NCBI RefSeq assembly: GCF_018613805.1
Contig: NZ_JAGGPL010000023.1
Coordinates: 1 to 64,000, forward strand
Reading direction: 5' to 3'
Origin: Arthrobacter sp. ISL-48
GTDB lineage: Bacteria; Actinomycetota; Actinomycetes; Actinomycetales; Micrococcaceae
Length of the DNA stretch: 64,000 bases
The translations under genes were made by a program, and so were the position numbers. This document shows, one piece after another, positions 39,493 through 48,232 of this stretch. Position 1 is the stretch's first letter; each line of letters begins with the position of its first letter. Below the pieces are notes generated by a model. That model did no database searches. It was not told the origin of the DNA and was given only the letters and a program-made list of their open reading frames with translations.

Positions 39493-40254
39493 GTGGCCCG
39501 GACCCCGATTGCCCGCGACATGAACACTGAACGCCTCCCCGACACGATTGCCCGGCATGGGGGCCAGACTCCGCGGCCAAGGCGCACCGGGCCCAGTCCA
39601 GGGCATGAGGTTCCCCCACCCACCGAGGCCGAACTGCTTGCCGGGGTGAGGTCAGGGGACCCGGAAGCGATGGCCGTGTTGTATGAGCGACACCGGGACG
39701 AGGCCTTGCGGTTCGCGGCGTCCTTGACCTCCCGTCGCCAGGATGCTGAAGATGTACTTCACGAGGCGTTCGCGAAGACTGTTAGCGCTATCAGAAGGGG
39801 ATACGGCCCGTCTGGGAACTTCGGGGCGTACCTGAGCACCTGCGTGAGGTCGGTGGCCGCCTCCGTGTGGACGAAGCAGATGCGGGAGAGGCCTGCCCTG
39901 GTGGAGGAGCTGGAACCTGACCCGGTTGATGACCCAGGTCTCGAACGGGTTTTGTCCGTGCTTGAGCGGGAGGACGTGGTCGAAGCGATGCGGGCGCTGC
40001 CTGCGAGGTGGCAGACCGTCCTGTGGTACGCCGAGGTAATGGGCGAACCGCCCCGGAATATCGCTCGGATGCTGGATATCGAACCAAATGCAGTGTCGGC
40101 GTTGCTGATCAGGGCACGCGCCGGGCTGCGTGCCGCCTACAACTCCAGGCCGTCCCGAACATCGTTGACGGGGGCGGCAATGACCGCAAGTGAAGCCACA
40201 GGGGCAGGCCGCGGGCGAATGCCAGCTAACGAGCTAGAGGAGCTAACGAGTTAG
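39493..40254 (+). CDS. ECF-type sigma factor, paralogue 3
   Basis: About 253 aa from GTG 39493; ATG 39520 (MNTERLPDTIARHGG) is an alternative. Region 2: AMAVLYERHRDEALRFAASL, DAEDVLHEAFAKTVSAIRRG. Region 4: ALPARWQTVLWYAEVMGEPP, DIEPNAVSALLIRARAGLRA. Highly similar to the factor at 26633 and less so to the fusion at 27722. It has no anti-sigma domain of its own and so may depend on the fused protein for control. Divergent from the second surface-protein gene. Its last codons lie in a 17-bp tandem duplication. Confidence 0.85.
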   Translation: MARTPIARDMNTERLPDTIARHGGQTPRPRRTGPSPGHEVPPPTEAELLAGVRSGDPEAMAVLYERHRDEALRFAASLTSRRQDAEDVLHEAFAKTVSAIRRGYGPSGNFGAYLSTCVRSVAASVWTKQMRERPALVEELEPDPVDDPGLERVLSVLEREDVVEAMRALPARWQTVLWYAEVMGEPPRNIARMLDIEPNAVSALLIRARAGLRAAYNSRPSRTSLTGAAMTASEATGAGRGRMPANELEELTS

Positions 40255-40257
40255 AGG
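40224..40257 (+). repeat. 17-bp tandem duplication at the sigma gene stop
   Basis: AGCTAACGAGCTAGAGG at 40224-40240 is repeated with one change as AGCTAACGAGTTAGAGG at 40241-40257. The change creates the TAG stop in the second copy. Confidence 0.85.
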
Positions 40258-40397
40258 AACGGCGCTAATCCACCCCCGCGACGTCTCCGAGGAGAATAGG
40301 TAGTGACTTGATAGGAACGTGCAGCTTAGCTCTTCAATGCTCTGTCCGCCCGGCCCGGTCATCCGTGCTCGCCATCTTCAGCCATCGACAGGAATGA
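40258..40397 (+). ncRNA. 5' non-coding end of the IS110-type element (possible bridge RNA region)
   Basis: IS110-family elements carry a non-coding end upstream of the recombinase gene, which in studied members encodes the bridge RNA that pairs with donor and target. This 140-base stretch occupies that position. The secondary structure and exact left end were not determined, and the element is decayed, so the call is positional. Confidence 0.3.
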
Positions 40398-41470
40398 GTG
40401 AGCATGACTCTCGTAGCGACCCAGCCCACCAGGACAATCACGATAGGTGTAGACACCCACTCGTTAGTGCATCACGCGGCCGCAGTCGACCAGGACGGCC
40501 GATTGCTCGGAGACCAACGTTTCCCAGCAGACCCGTGCGGCTATCGACAACTGCTGGACTGGTCGGCCGGCTTCGGCATCATCAACGTGTTCGGCATCGA
40601 ATGCACCGGCTCTTACGGCGCCGGGCTCACTAGGTACCTGCTCGCCGCCGGAATCGATGTCGTGGAGGTGAACCACAGCCACATCCAAGTCCGGAACAGA
40701 GTGGGTAAGACTGACGCCGTGGATGCAGAGGCAGCTGCCCGCAAGGTGCTCTCCGGGGAATGCTCCGCTCCAGCAAAAGACACCACCGGAACGGTGGAGG
40801 CAATTAGGAACCTACACCTTGTGAGGGATTAAGCAATCAAAGCCGGCAGCGCGGCCTTTGTCCAGCTGCGGGACATCCTGCTCACAGCCCCAGGCGACCC
40901 TAGGGAACGCCTAAATACCAAGACTCTAGAAGGTAAAGCGACTCAGGCCAGAAGTCTGCGCCCCAACCCGAAGCGGATCCACGAACCATGAGCACGCCGT
41001 GAAATAGGCCCTCCGCGAGCTGGGCCGCCGCGTCTACGAACTCACCACCCAAATTCATCGACAAACACCTGCTCCGCCTGGTCAGCGCAATCGCGCCCAA
41101 CACCCTGGCCCTCCCACAAGTAGGCCCAGTCAGCGTCGCCCAACTACGCATCACAGCCGGCGAAAACTTCGAACGCTTCCGCAACGAAGCCGCTTTCGCC
41201 CGACTATGCGGCGTTGCACCAATTCCGGTCTCCTCCGGTAAATCAAACCGGATGCGGCTTCACCGAGGAGGCAACCGCCAAGCCAATAGAATCATCTACC
41301 TCATAGCGATCTGCCGACTGCGCCACGACCCCAGATCGAAGGCCTATCGTGACTGCAAACGCGCTCAAGGGCATTCATCCGCAGACGCCATTCGCTGTCT
41401 CAAACGCTTCATCGCCAGAGAAATTTACTACAGCCTCAAGAGAGACCTAGCGGCCGGGGGTCCTGTGTGA
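40398..41470 (+). mobile_element. IS110-family transposase, inactivated by stops and frameshift
   Basis: The N-terminal DEDD (RuvC-like) domain is present: ITIGVDTHSLVHHAAAVDQD with the first Asp, FGIECTGSYGAGLTRYL with the Glu, and VGKTDAVDAEAAARKVLSGE with the later Asp pair. After HLVRD the next codon is TAA (40830-40832), where homologues have an ordinary residue, and homology goes on in frame (AIKAGSAAFVQLRDILLTAP, KTLEGKATQARSLRP). A second stop near 41007 and a frameshift near 41060 follow. The C-terminal Transposase_20 domain with the catalytic Ser region is in another frame (LPQVGPVSVAQLRITAGENF, FARLCGVAPIPVSSGKSNRM). Inactive. Confidence 0.85.
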
Positions 41471-41528
41471 ATTGATCGTTCGTCGACGCCAGACGGCGTC
41501 TGTTTTCGGTGATGCTCGTCGGGTGAAC

Positions 41529-42149
41529 TCAAGGGCGGGCGTCCTGGACGGCTGCGGCGCTGCGGTGGTCGCCTCGGCCATGGAGACCGCCGATCACGCC
41601 TTCTATGTCGGCGGCCGGACGGTTTTGGCTGAGTTTGAGCTTGGCTTCGACGCGGGTGATACGCAGCTCAATTCCTACGATGGCACGCAGTTGGCCTGCG
41701 ATGAAACGTTCCGGTGCATCGTCCATGGTCCACGGTTCAGGTGATGATGCTTCATGGAGGTCGGTCAGCCGGCGAACCATGTCACCGACCCACTCTGGGT
41801 CGTCGTGAATGATGAGATCGCCATATACGTGGGCGGTGGAGTAGTTCCAGGTCGGCACGACTCGGCCGTGCTCGGCCTTTGATGCGTACCAGGACGGTGT
41901 TATGTAGGCGTCCGGGCCCTGCACAATGACCAACGATTCACCCGTCACCGGTTCCAACCACTGCGGATTATTTCGCGCCAGATGGCCCAACAGGGTGCCA
42001 TGCTCGCCGGCTGAGGGGTCGTAGAGGAAGGGCACCAAGGTTGCAATCATGCCTTCGGAGGTCATGGTCACCAGGTTGGAAGCGCCTGGATAGGCCAGAA
42101 GGTCCCGGAGGGCTTCGGGGCTGGCAGCGAAATGCTCGGGGACGTACAT
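41529..42149 (-). CDS. PaiB-family FMN-binding protein
   Basis: 206 aa from ATG 42149. PaiB-like split-barrel protein: MYVPEHFAASPEALRDLLAY, ATLVPFLYDPSAGEHGTLLG, HLARNNPQW, then VQGPDAYITPSWYASKAEHG and VPTWNYSTAHVYG, which form the conserved YISPSWY...VPTWNY block. Bacillus PaiB was described as a negative regulator of sporulation and degradative enzymes; most homologues are of unknown physiological role and probably bind FMN or heme. A single gene, convergent with the IS110 remnant. Confidence 0.9.
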   Translation of the reverse strand: MYVPEHFAASPEALRDLLAYPGASNLVTMTSEGMIATLVPFLYDPSAGEHGTLLGHLARNNPQWLEPVTGESLVIVQGPDAYITPSWYASKAEHGRVVPTWNYSTAHVYGDLIIHDDPEWVGDMVRRLTDLHEASSPEPWTMDDAPERFIAGQLRAIVGIELRITRVEAKLKLSQNRPAADIEGVIGGLHGRGDHRSAAAVQDARP

Positions 42150-42212
42150 GGTGCTCCTTGAGTAGCAGCGGGATGATGCGGTGCTGGAGGACTGCTTTTG
42201 TTGTGCCTTGGT

Positions 42213-43148
42213 TCAGGAGCGTGCTTCTGCAGGATTTGCGCGTGCCACTCCACCGACGTCGTCGTTGTTTTCAGCCCGTAACGGTGGCTGGGATGAGGCG
42301 TTGTCTTGGAGGGTGACACCGATGCCTGCTGCTACAACCAGCGCAACCCCTATGACGGCGCTGAGCCCGGGAGCTTGCCCCAGGACCACGAATCCGATCA
42401 TTGCCGCGATCGCAGGTTCCAGACTCATCAGCGTCCCGAAAGTTGCCGCTTTCAGACGGCGCAGGGCGAGCAGTTCCAGGCTGAAGGGGATCACCGGCAT
42501 CAGCAACGCCAATCCGGCACCCAGAAGCAGAAGCGGCCAGTCGAGATGGCTGAATACCGCAGGTCCGACAACGAAGGTCGTCGCGATTGCCGCCACGGGC
42601 ATGGAAACCGCCAACGCCTGCAGACCGTTGACTTCGTCACCGGCCCGCTGCGTCAGGAGAATGTAGGCCGCCCAACACGCACCGGCGCTCAGGGCCAGGA
42701 GCACCCCGATCGAATCCGTACCGCGGTGCCATGGCTCCGTCAGTGCTGCCACGCCGCCTGCTGCCACCAACGCCCACCATCGACCGGCTTTGTTTCCACG
42801 GATGACGGCAACCGACAGCGGACCCAGGAACTCCAAGGCGCTTGCCGTGCCCAAAGGTATCCGGACCGCGGCGGCCATGAACAGTAGCGTCATGCCAGCC
42901 GTCACCACGCCCAGCACGACGCAGGTCAGCAGGGCTGAACGGCTCAACTTGGTACGCCAAGGCCGGGTGAAGGCAACCAAGATCAACGCGGCCCACGCCA
43001 GCCGCAGCCAAGCCACTCCCTCAGAACCAAGTCGGTCCGAGAGTCCCACCGAAGCGGCCAGACCCAGCTGAACGCAGCACATTGCTGCGCCTGCCATCAC
43101 CGTTCCACTGCCGGCGCCGCTGAAACGTCCCTGGGAGAAATTGATCAT
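42213..43148 (-). CDS. EamA/RhtA-like DMT-family exporter
   Basis: 311 aa from ATG 43148, ten membrane helices in two EamA halves (GTVMAGAAMCCVQLGLAASV, and after residue 150 LLALSAGACWAAYILLTQRA). The second half ends in MSLEPAIAAMIGFVVLGQAP, a hallmark of the RhtA threonine/homoserine exporter branch. It probably exports an amino acid or related metabolite. Divergent from the LysR gene, which likely controls it. The gap to the PaiB gene is about 60 bases. Confidence 0.88.
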   Translation of the reverse strand: MINFSQGRFSGAGSGTVMAGAAMCCVQLGLAASVGLSDRLGSEGVAWLRLAWAALILVAFTRPWRTKLSRSALLTCVVLGVVTAGMTLLFMAAAVRIPLGTASALEFLGPLSVAVIRGNKAGRWWALVAAGGVAALTEPWHRGTDSIGVLLALSAGACWAAYILLTQRAGDEVNGLQALAVSMPVAAIATTFVVGPAVFSHLDWPLLLLGAGLALLMPVIPFSLELLALRRLKAATFGTLMSLEPAIAAMIGFVVLGQAPGLSAVIGVALVVAAGIGVTLQDNASSQPPLRAENNDDVGGVARANPAEARS

Positions 43149-43231
43149 GTCTTCCAGTAGACCTTGGATGACCATTTACGTCCACGTGACAATCATGCAC
43201 AAACCATCCGCAAATAACGGACAATGGAGTG

Positions 43232-44167
43232 ATGGAAACCCGAAGATTGGAAGTCCTGCTCGAACTGGCCCGCCAGGGCTCGATGCGCCACGTTGCCGAC
43301 ACTTTGGGCACTACGACGTCCACGGTTTCCCAGCAGGTAGCAGCCCTTGCCCGGGAAGCCGGGACAGCACTGCTGGAGCCTGCCGGCCGGGGCGTCCGTT
43401 TGACTCCCGCCGGCCGGCGTTTGGCCGGGCACGCGGAAACCATCCTCGCAGCGGTGAAGGCCGCTTCTGCGGAACTGGACTCCGAAGCCGAACCGGTGGG
43501 AACAGTGCGGGTGGCTGGATTCGTTACCGCCGTGCGCAAGGTTCTGATGCCCATCATTGGTGACCTTGCCCTCAGCCACCCTCACGTCAAAGTCGAGGTG
43601 CGGGAGCATGAGCCAGACGAAGCCCTCGCCCTGCTCGCCTCCGATACGGTGGACTTGGCCCTGACCTATGACTATAACCTTGCCCCGGACGGGCGCGGCG
43701 CCGCTTTCGATTCCGTCCCCTTGTGGAGCACCCCCTGGAGCCTCGGCGTTCCCGACCGCGATATGGGAACGACAGCCATCAGCGCACCTGACGTCTTCGC
43801 AAAGTTCCGCGACCATGACTGGATCGGCAACTCACGAAACCGGGCAGATGAGGACGTCCTTCGGCTGATCTCATCAATGGCGGACTTTGAACCCAAAATC
43901 CGACACCAGGCTGACAGCCTGGACCTCGTTGAAGACCTCATCCTCGCCGGAATGGGAATAGGTCTACTACCCGCCGACAGCCAACCTCCCAAAGGCATTA
44001 TTCTGATTCCCCTCACGCAGCCCGATGTCCGGGTGCGCGCTTACGCGCGGACACGCCGCGGCAACGAAACCTGGCCTGCCCTCGCCGCGGTCCTGCACCA
44101 TATCAAGCGAAAGAGTGCGACCATGGGAACTCCGCTTTGTGCGGCCCGAGCAACTCCCATGCGTTGA
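43232..44167 (+). CDS. LysR-family regulator
   Basis: 311 aa from ATG 43232 (GTG 43229 also possible). N-terminal helix-turn-helix: RRLEVLLELARQGSMRHVAD, TLGTTTSTVSQQVAALAREA. C-terminal LysR substrate domain (VGTVRVAGFVTAVRKVLMPI, VDLALTYDYNLAP, DLVEDLILAGMGIGLLPADS). Divergent from the EamA exporter, with an 83-base gap that should hold the shared binding site; the usual T-N11-A arrangement is not obvious. ArgP/LysG-like control of an amino-acid exporter is a reasonable guess. Confidence 0.9.
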   Translation: METRRLEVLLELARQGSMRHVADTLGTTTSTVSQQVAALAREAGTALLEPAGRGVRLTPAGRRLAGHAETILAAVKAASAELDSEAEPVGTVRVAGFVTAVRKVLMPIIGDLALSHPHVKVEVREHEPDEALALLASDTVDLALTYDYNLAPDGRGAAFDSVPLWSTPWSLGVPDRDMGTTAISAPDVFAKFRDHDWIGNSRNRADEDVLRLISSMADFEPKIRHQADSLDLVEDLILAGMGIGLLPADSQPPKGIILIPLTQPDVRVRAYARTRRGNETWPALAAVLHHIKRKSATMGTPLCAARATPMR

Positions 44168-44612
44168 CCAAGGGAAACGCGGCGAGATCTATAGGCGTCA
44201 TTGCCACCGGTACTTGTCTATTGGAACGCCTCCACCGGTCATCCTGATCTTCCCGGCTGTGGCGTTGATAGTCCCTGTTGGCCAGCGTCCGTGGACGATC
44301 AATCCGGTGATTGGAAGAAAGAGGCGGTATCCGGCGTGGATCAAAGTCTTCGGATACCGCCTCACACAGCGGCGGCTGCTGCTTGCCTCTGGTGCAGAGC
44401 ATCAAACAGTGAGGGGAACACTGTCGGACGCCAATCTGTGAACACGACGTATCCCTGCACATCGTGATAACCACCGAACTGGCGTTTCGTAACGGACGGT
44501 CCAATGCAGCAAGAGCGACACTGGTGGGACTCGTGCACCAGATTCTGTTGTCGTTGGTAGGCCCGGCAACGCTTTAACCCGAGGTGACCCTCGACAGCCG
44601 CTGCCAGATTCT
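44168..44612. other. Non-coding interval with one strong hairpin
   Basis: About 445 bases lacking a recognisable gene. A minus-strand frame at 44362-44628 (88 aa, with QFGGYHDVQGYVVFTDW) looks slightly protein-like but has no recognised family or ribosome site. The LysR terminator and leftover sequence are the likely contents. Confidence 0.4.
44321..44363. terminator. Hairpin with 13-bp perfect stem
   Basis: GAGGCGGTATCCG at 44321-44333 and CGGATACCGCCTC at 44351-44363, with a 17-base loop, 150 bases beyond the LysR stop. It could terminate the LysR transcript or be part of a lost element. Confidence 0.55.
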
Positions 44613-44647
44613 CACGTTGTACCTCCACACACTTCCCACGTTGTACC
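44613..44647. promoter_or_regulatory. Duplicated LacI-type half sites upstream of the LacI gene
   Basis: CACGTTGTACC occurs at 44613-44623 and again at 44637-44647. The complement GTACAACGTG shares GTACAACGT with the sites at 45798-45821 before the importer operon, so both are probably bound by the LacI protein at 44697. Confidence 0.65.
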
Positions 44648-44696
44648 CTGATGGCAGGGCCGCAGGTTCAGGCCATGAGACTGGGAGGGAGTGGCG

Positions 44697-45743
44697 GTGT
44701 CTGTCACAATCCGGGATGTTGCGCGAGTCAGCGGTTTTTCCATCAAGACGGTGTCCAACGTGATCAATGGGCATCCGCAGCTGAGGCCGGAGACCCGGCA
44801 GCGCGTCCAGGACGCCATTGAGCAACTGGGTTATCGGCCCAACCTGTCAGCCCGGAACCTGCGATCGGGCCGCTCGGGAGTCATTGGCCTGATTATTCCG
44901 GATCTCACCACGGCCTACTTCGCCGAACTCGCGGACGCGGTCATGCGAACGGCGGCCTCGAGGGGGCTGGCGGTGCTGATCGAGCCAATCGGAAGCGGCC
45001 GCGACAACGAACTCGCCGCCCTCCGCGGCCAGCATCGGCACATGGTTGACGGGATTATCTACAGCGCCCTGACGTTGGACGCAGGGGATGCCGAGCTTCT
45101 CAAGAGCGTCGACACCCCGCTGGTGGTCCTTGGTGACACGTCCTTCGATGGCCAGGTGGACCGCATCACCATGGCAAATACCGCCGGTGCCCGCGCCGCA
45201 ACCGGGCACTTGCTGGCCGCTGGCCGGAAGCGGGTCCTTGCCTTGGGTGCCCATGAGGGGGAGATCGTCGCTTCTGCTGAGCTCCGCCTGGCCGGATACC
45301 GCCAGGCCATCGAGGAGGCCGGCCTGACATTCGATCCGGATCTTGTTTGCTACGCCGACTCCTGGCACCGCCGGGGCGGCGCGGCTGCAATGACGAAGCT
45401 GCTTAAGGAGGGCCTGACCTTTGACGCGGTCTTCGCATTCAACGACACTCTCGCCCTCGGCGCAATGCGCGTGCTCCAGGAGGCTGGCGTGCGCATCCCG
45501 GAGGATGTGGCGATCGTCGGTTTCGATGACCTGGACGAAACCCGGTACTCCCTACCGGCACTTTCGACCGTTAATCCTCGGAGGGACCAGATCGCCGAGG
45601 CTGCAGTGGAGACTCTTCTGCGCCGCATTGAAGGCGGCAGCGAATTGGAGGCACACGAAGTGGAGACAGGCTTTGTGCTCGAAGTCCGCCAGTCGTCCGG
45701 CGGAGTCCTGACGGGTGCTGAGGGCGCGACTACCGCCGCCTGA
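44697..45743 (+). CDS. LacI-family regulator of the ABC sugar/GH1 operon
   Basis: About 348 aa. The GTG at 44697 is preferred because GGGAGGGA (44683-44690) stands six bases before it; GTG 44691 would be too close. The helix-turn-helix is VTIRDVARVSGFSIKTVSNV with the hinge LGYRPNLSARNLRSG, followed by the sugar-sensor domain (GLIIPDLTTAYFAELADAVM, FDAVFAFNDTLALGAMRVLQ, IVGFDDLDETRY). It precedes the importer operon on the same strand; operator-like repeats lie before both units, so it is expected to repress the importer and itself. Confidence 0.92.
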   Translation: MSVTIRDVARVSGFSIKTVSNVINGHPQLRPETRQRVQDAIEQLGYRPNLSARNLRSGRSGVIGLIIPDLTTAYFAELADAVMRTAASRGLAVLIEPIGSGRDNELAALRGQHRHMVDGIIYSALTLDAGDAELLKSVDTPLVVLGDTSFDGQVDRITMANTAGARAATGHLLAAGRKRVLALGAHEGEIVASAELRLAGYRQAIEEAGLTFDPDLVCYADSWHRRGGAAAMTKLLKEGLTFDAVFAFNDTLALGAMRVLQEAGVRIPEDVAIVGFDDLDETRYSLPALSTVNPRRDQIAEAAVETLLRRIEGGSELEAHEVETGFVLEVRQSSGGVLTGAEGATTAA

Positions 45744-45797
45744 AAAGAAAATAGACAGTAGGTCTTGACCGCTGAGAATCGGCACTGCATGCTAGAT

Positions 45798-45821
45798 ACA
45801 ACGTTTACGTACAACGTTTAC
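45798..45821. promoter_or_regulatory. Tandem LacI operator of the importer operon
   Basis: ACAACGTTTAC at 45798-45808 and again at 45811-45821, 13 bases apart. AACGTT is symmetrical, as in LacI-family sites. It lies 66 bases before the binding-protein gene. Confidence 0.75.
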
Positions 45822-45886
45822 CCAAATTTGATCTAGAGAAGTTTCCACCAGGGACAGGGGAGTCCCGCACCATTGAAAGGGCTGAC

Positions 45887-47152
45887 ATGAAAAGGTCGCT
45901 CACTATTCTCACCGCGGTCGCTGCCGCGTCCCTGGCTCTGACTTCCTGCTCTGGTGCAGGCACCGGAGCCAGCGACAACACCAAGGCCGAACTCACGTTC
46001 TGGCATGGTTACACCGAAGCGGACGGCAAGGTGTTGAACAAGATCGTTGAGGACTTTAACGCCTCCCAGTCAAACGTCACGATCAAAGTCCAGACCAACC
46101 CCTGGTCGGTCATCGATGACACGCTGCTCCCGGCGCTCTCTTCCGGAAACGGACCAGACATCGTGGCCATGCCGGCCGAACGCCTCCCCGTTTACGCTGA
46201 CAAGGGTGCGTTCGTGGAGCTTGATGACTTCTATAAGGACTCCAACAGCAACTTGGACAAGCTTGTCCCGGCTGCTGCCGACATGGAGACCGTCAACGGC
46301 CACAAGTATGGCGTGCCCTCCGGATTCGTGCCGCTGGCCATGTTCTATAACAAGGCTCTGTTCGCTAAGGCCGGCATCACCACCCCTCCGGCAACCTGGA
46401 GCGAGTGGATCGCCGCCGCGAAGAAGCTGACCATTGACGAAAACAAGGACGGCACCCCGGAGCAGTACGGCCTCGGCCTTCCGGACCACGCAACAGTTGC
46501 TAACGGCGTCTGGCCCTCGCTCTTCTATGGCAACGGTGGCGACGTCGTCAAGGACGGCAAGGCAGTGGTTGACTCACCGGAGAACGCCGAGACGCTGAAG
46601 ACCTGGGTGGATGCGGTCCGCAATGACAAGATCTCCCCGTCCGGCCTGGACGGGATTGCAGGCGACAAGCTGTTCAGCAGCGGCAAGGCCGCCATGTACC
46701 TGGGCGGACCGTGGATGTCCTCTATCGCCAAGGAAAGCAACATTGACTACGGTATCGCCGCCGTCCCGGCCGGCCCGAAGGAGCAGGCGGCCTCGGCTAT
46801 CGGCATTTCCATGGGCATCACCTCTCAGAAAGACGGAGCCAAGACTGCCGCTGCCCAGAAGTTCTTCGCGTACTTCCTGCAGAAGGAGCAGGCCACTGCA
46901 TGGTCGCTCGGCTCGGGATGGCCGCCGCTGCGTTCTGACATTCCTGCCAGCGCCGTTGCCTCCAACCCGGTTGTGGAAGCCTTGACGAAGCAATCCGAAT
47001 TCGGGCGTCCGCTGCTGCCCGGTGTGGTGAACAGCACTGACGTGCTCACGGCCGTGGACAAGCTCACCCAGCGCGCCGTCGCCGGCGAAAACATCAAGAA
47101 CCTCCTGGCCGAGACACAGACCTCCGTCCAGAAGGTCCTCGACACCAAGTAA
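45887..47152 (+). CDS. ABC sugar transporter, substrate-binding lipoprotein
   Basis: 421 aa, family 1 extracellular solute-binding protein. The lipoprotein signal MKRSLTILTAVAAASLALTS is followed by Cys21 (lipobox LTSC). The mature part has the CUT1 pattern: AELTFWHGYTEADGK, NGPDIVAMPAERLPVYADKG, YGVPSGFVPLAMFYNKALF, PPATWSEWIAAAKKL, AAMYLGGPWMSSI. AAAGGG lies before the ATG. It binds a sugar, probably a beta-glucoside or disaccharide given the GH1 gene in the same operon. The ATPase is not encoded here; CUT1 importers in actinobacteria usually share MsiK. Confidence 0.92.
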   Translation: MKRSLTILTAVAAASLALTSCSGAGTGASDNTKAELTFWHGYTEADGKVLNKIVEDFNASQSNVTIKVQTNPWSVIDDTLLPALSSGNGPDIVAMPAERLPVYADKGAFVELDDFYKDSNSNLDKLVPAAADMETVNGHKYGVPSGFVPLAMFYNKALFAKAGITTPPATWSEWIAAAKKLTIDENKDGTPEQYGLGLPDHATVANGVWPSLFYGNGGDVVKDGKAVVDSPENAETLKTWVDAVRNDKISPSGLDGIAGDKLFSSGKAAMYLGGPWMSSIAKESNIDYGIAAVPAGPKEQAASAIGISMGITSQKDGAKTAAAQKFFAYFLQKEQATAWSLGSGWPPLRSDIPASAVASNPVVEALTKQSEFGRPLLPGVVNSTDVLTAVDKLTQRAVAGENIKNLLAETQTSVQKVLDTK

Positions 47153-47272
47153 CTGGCACCAAGTAGCTGAGAAACAAGTAACTAACATCCAGAAGCCCTA
47201 CGGATGCGGCGCCCCGGCCGCTGGCTGACCTCGAGCAGCAGTGGGCGCCGCGTCCCCAGGAAAGAAGTTCCC

Positions 47273-48232
47273 ATGAGCACCACCGTGCACAGAAAGCCGC
47301 AGGCGCCGCGATACCGCGCTCCGGCACCGATCGGCGGCCGGCGCCGCCCCGCCGTCGGACAGCGCCGCAAGAACCTTCAGGCTCTGTCCTTCCTCCTCCC
47401 GGCGCTGCTGGTCCTCGGGGCGTTCACCGCGTGGCCCATGGTTTCGGCCCTCCGGCTGTCCTTCACCAACGCCAGCGGCTTCGGCAAGGAAAAGTGGGTG
47501 GGTTTTGAGAACTACGCGCGCATCTTCACCGACCCAGTCATCATCAACGCAGTAGTCAACACTGGCCTCTACGCACTGCTGTTCACGCCGACCGCCGTCG
47601 CGCTGGCCCTGGTCCTGGCCCTGCTGCTGAACGATCCGCGGTTGCCCTTCCGGGGCTTCTTTCGGACAGCGCTGTTCCTGCCCTTCATCATCAGCCTGGC
47701 GGTCGCAGCCATCGCGTGGGCCTACCTTATCGACCCCCAGGTGGGGCTGCTGAACTACTGGCTCAGCTCGGCCGGGATCCGCATCGGAAACGTACTGCAG
47801 GACCCCGTCCTGGCCATGCCTGCCGTAGCGTTCGTGGCTGTGTGGAAGAGCTTCGGCTTCTACATGGTGATCTTCCTCGCCGGCCTCCAGGAGATCCCAG
47901 GATCACTGTACGAGGCGGCCCGGGTGGACGGCGCCGGTGCCTGGACCAGATTCCGGCACGTGACCATGCCCATGCTCTCCAACACGACAGCGTTCGTGCT
48001 GATCTTCGCACTCATTGCCGCCCTCCAGGCCTTTGACCAGATCTACGTGATGACCGGCGGGGGCCCCTACGGCCACACCGAGACGGTGGTCATGCAGATC
48101 TACACATCCGGCTTCCGCAAACTAGACGTCGGCTTCGCCTCGGCACTGTCCTATGTACTGCTGGGAGCCACGCTGTTGCTCAGCGTCATCCAGTTCGTCT
48201 TCTTCGGAAGACGTGAAAGGGAAGGGGACTGA
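47273..48232 (+). CDS. ABC sugar transporter permease (MalF-like)
   Basis: 319 aa from ATG 47273 with AGGAAAG upstream; the longer open frame from 47204 is not conserved. Six membrane helices. The cytoplasmic EAA loop is YEAARVDGAGAWTRFRHVTM-P, which docks the ATPase. The N-terminus is Arg/Pro-rich, as in MalF-type subunits. Its stop codon overlaps the next start (TGATG), so the two permeases are translationally coupled. Confidence 0.93.
   Translation: MSTTVHRKPQAPRYRAPAPIGGRRRPAVGQRRKNLQALSFLLPALLVLGAFTAWPMVSALRLSFTNASGFGKEKWVGFENYARIFTDPVIINAVVNTGLYALLFTPTAVALALVLALLLNDPRLPFRGFFRTALFLPFIISLAVAAIAWAYLIDPQVGLLNYWLSSAGIRIGNVLQDPVLAMPAVAFVAVWKSFGFYMVIFLAGLQEIPGSLYEAARVDGAGAWTRFRHVTMPMLSNTTAFVLIFALIAALQAFDQIYVMTGGGPYGHTETVVMQIYTSGFRKLDVGFASALSYVLLGATLLLSVIQFVFFGRREREGD

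Noticed and set aside
33701..44283. 17-base identical sequence GTTGATAGTCCCTGTTG at about 33703 and 44266
   Set aside because: Flanks do not match and a single 17-base coincidence in 64 kb is not improbable; no element structure surrounds it.
44362..44628. Possible 88-aa minus-strand protein
   Set aside because: No recognised family, no ribosome site and irregular composition; mentioned only in the interval note.
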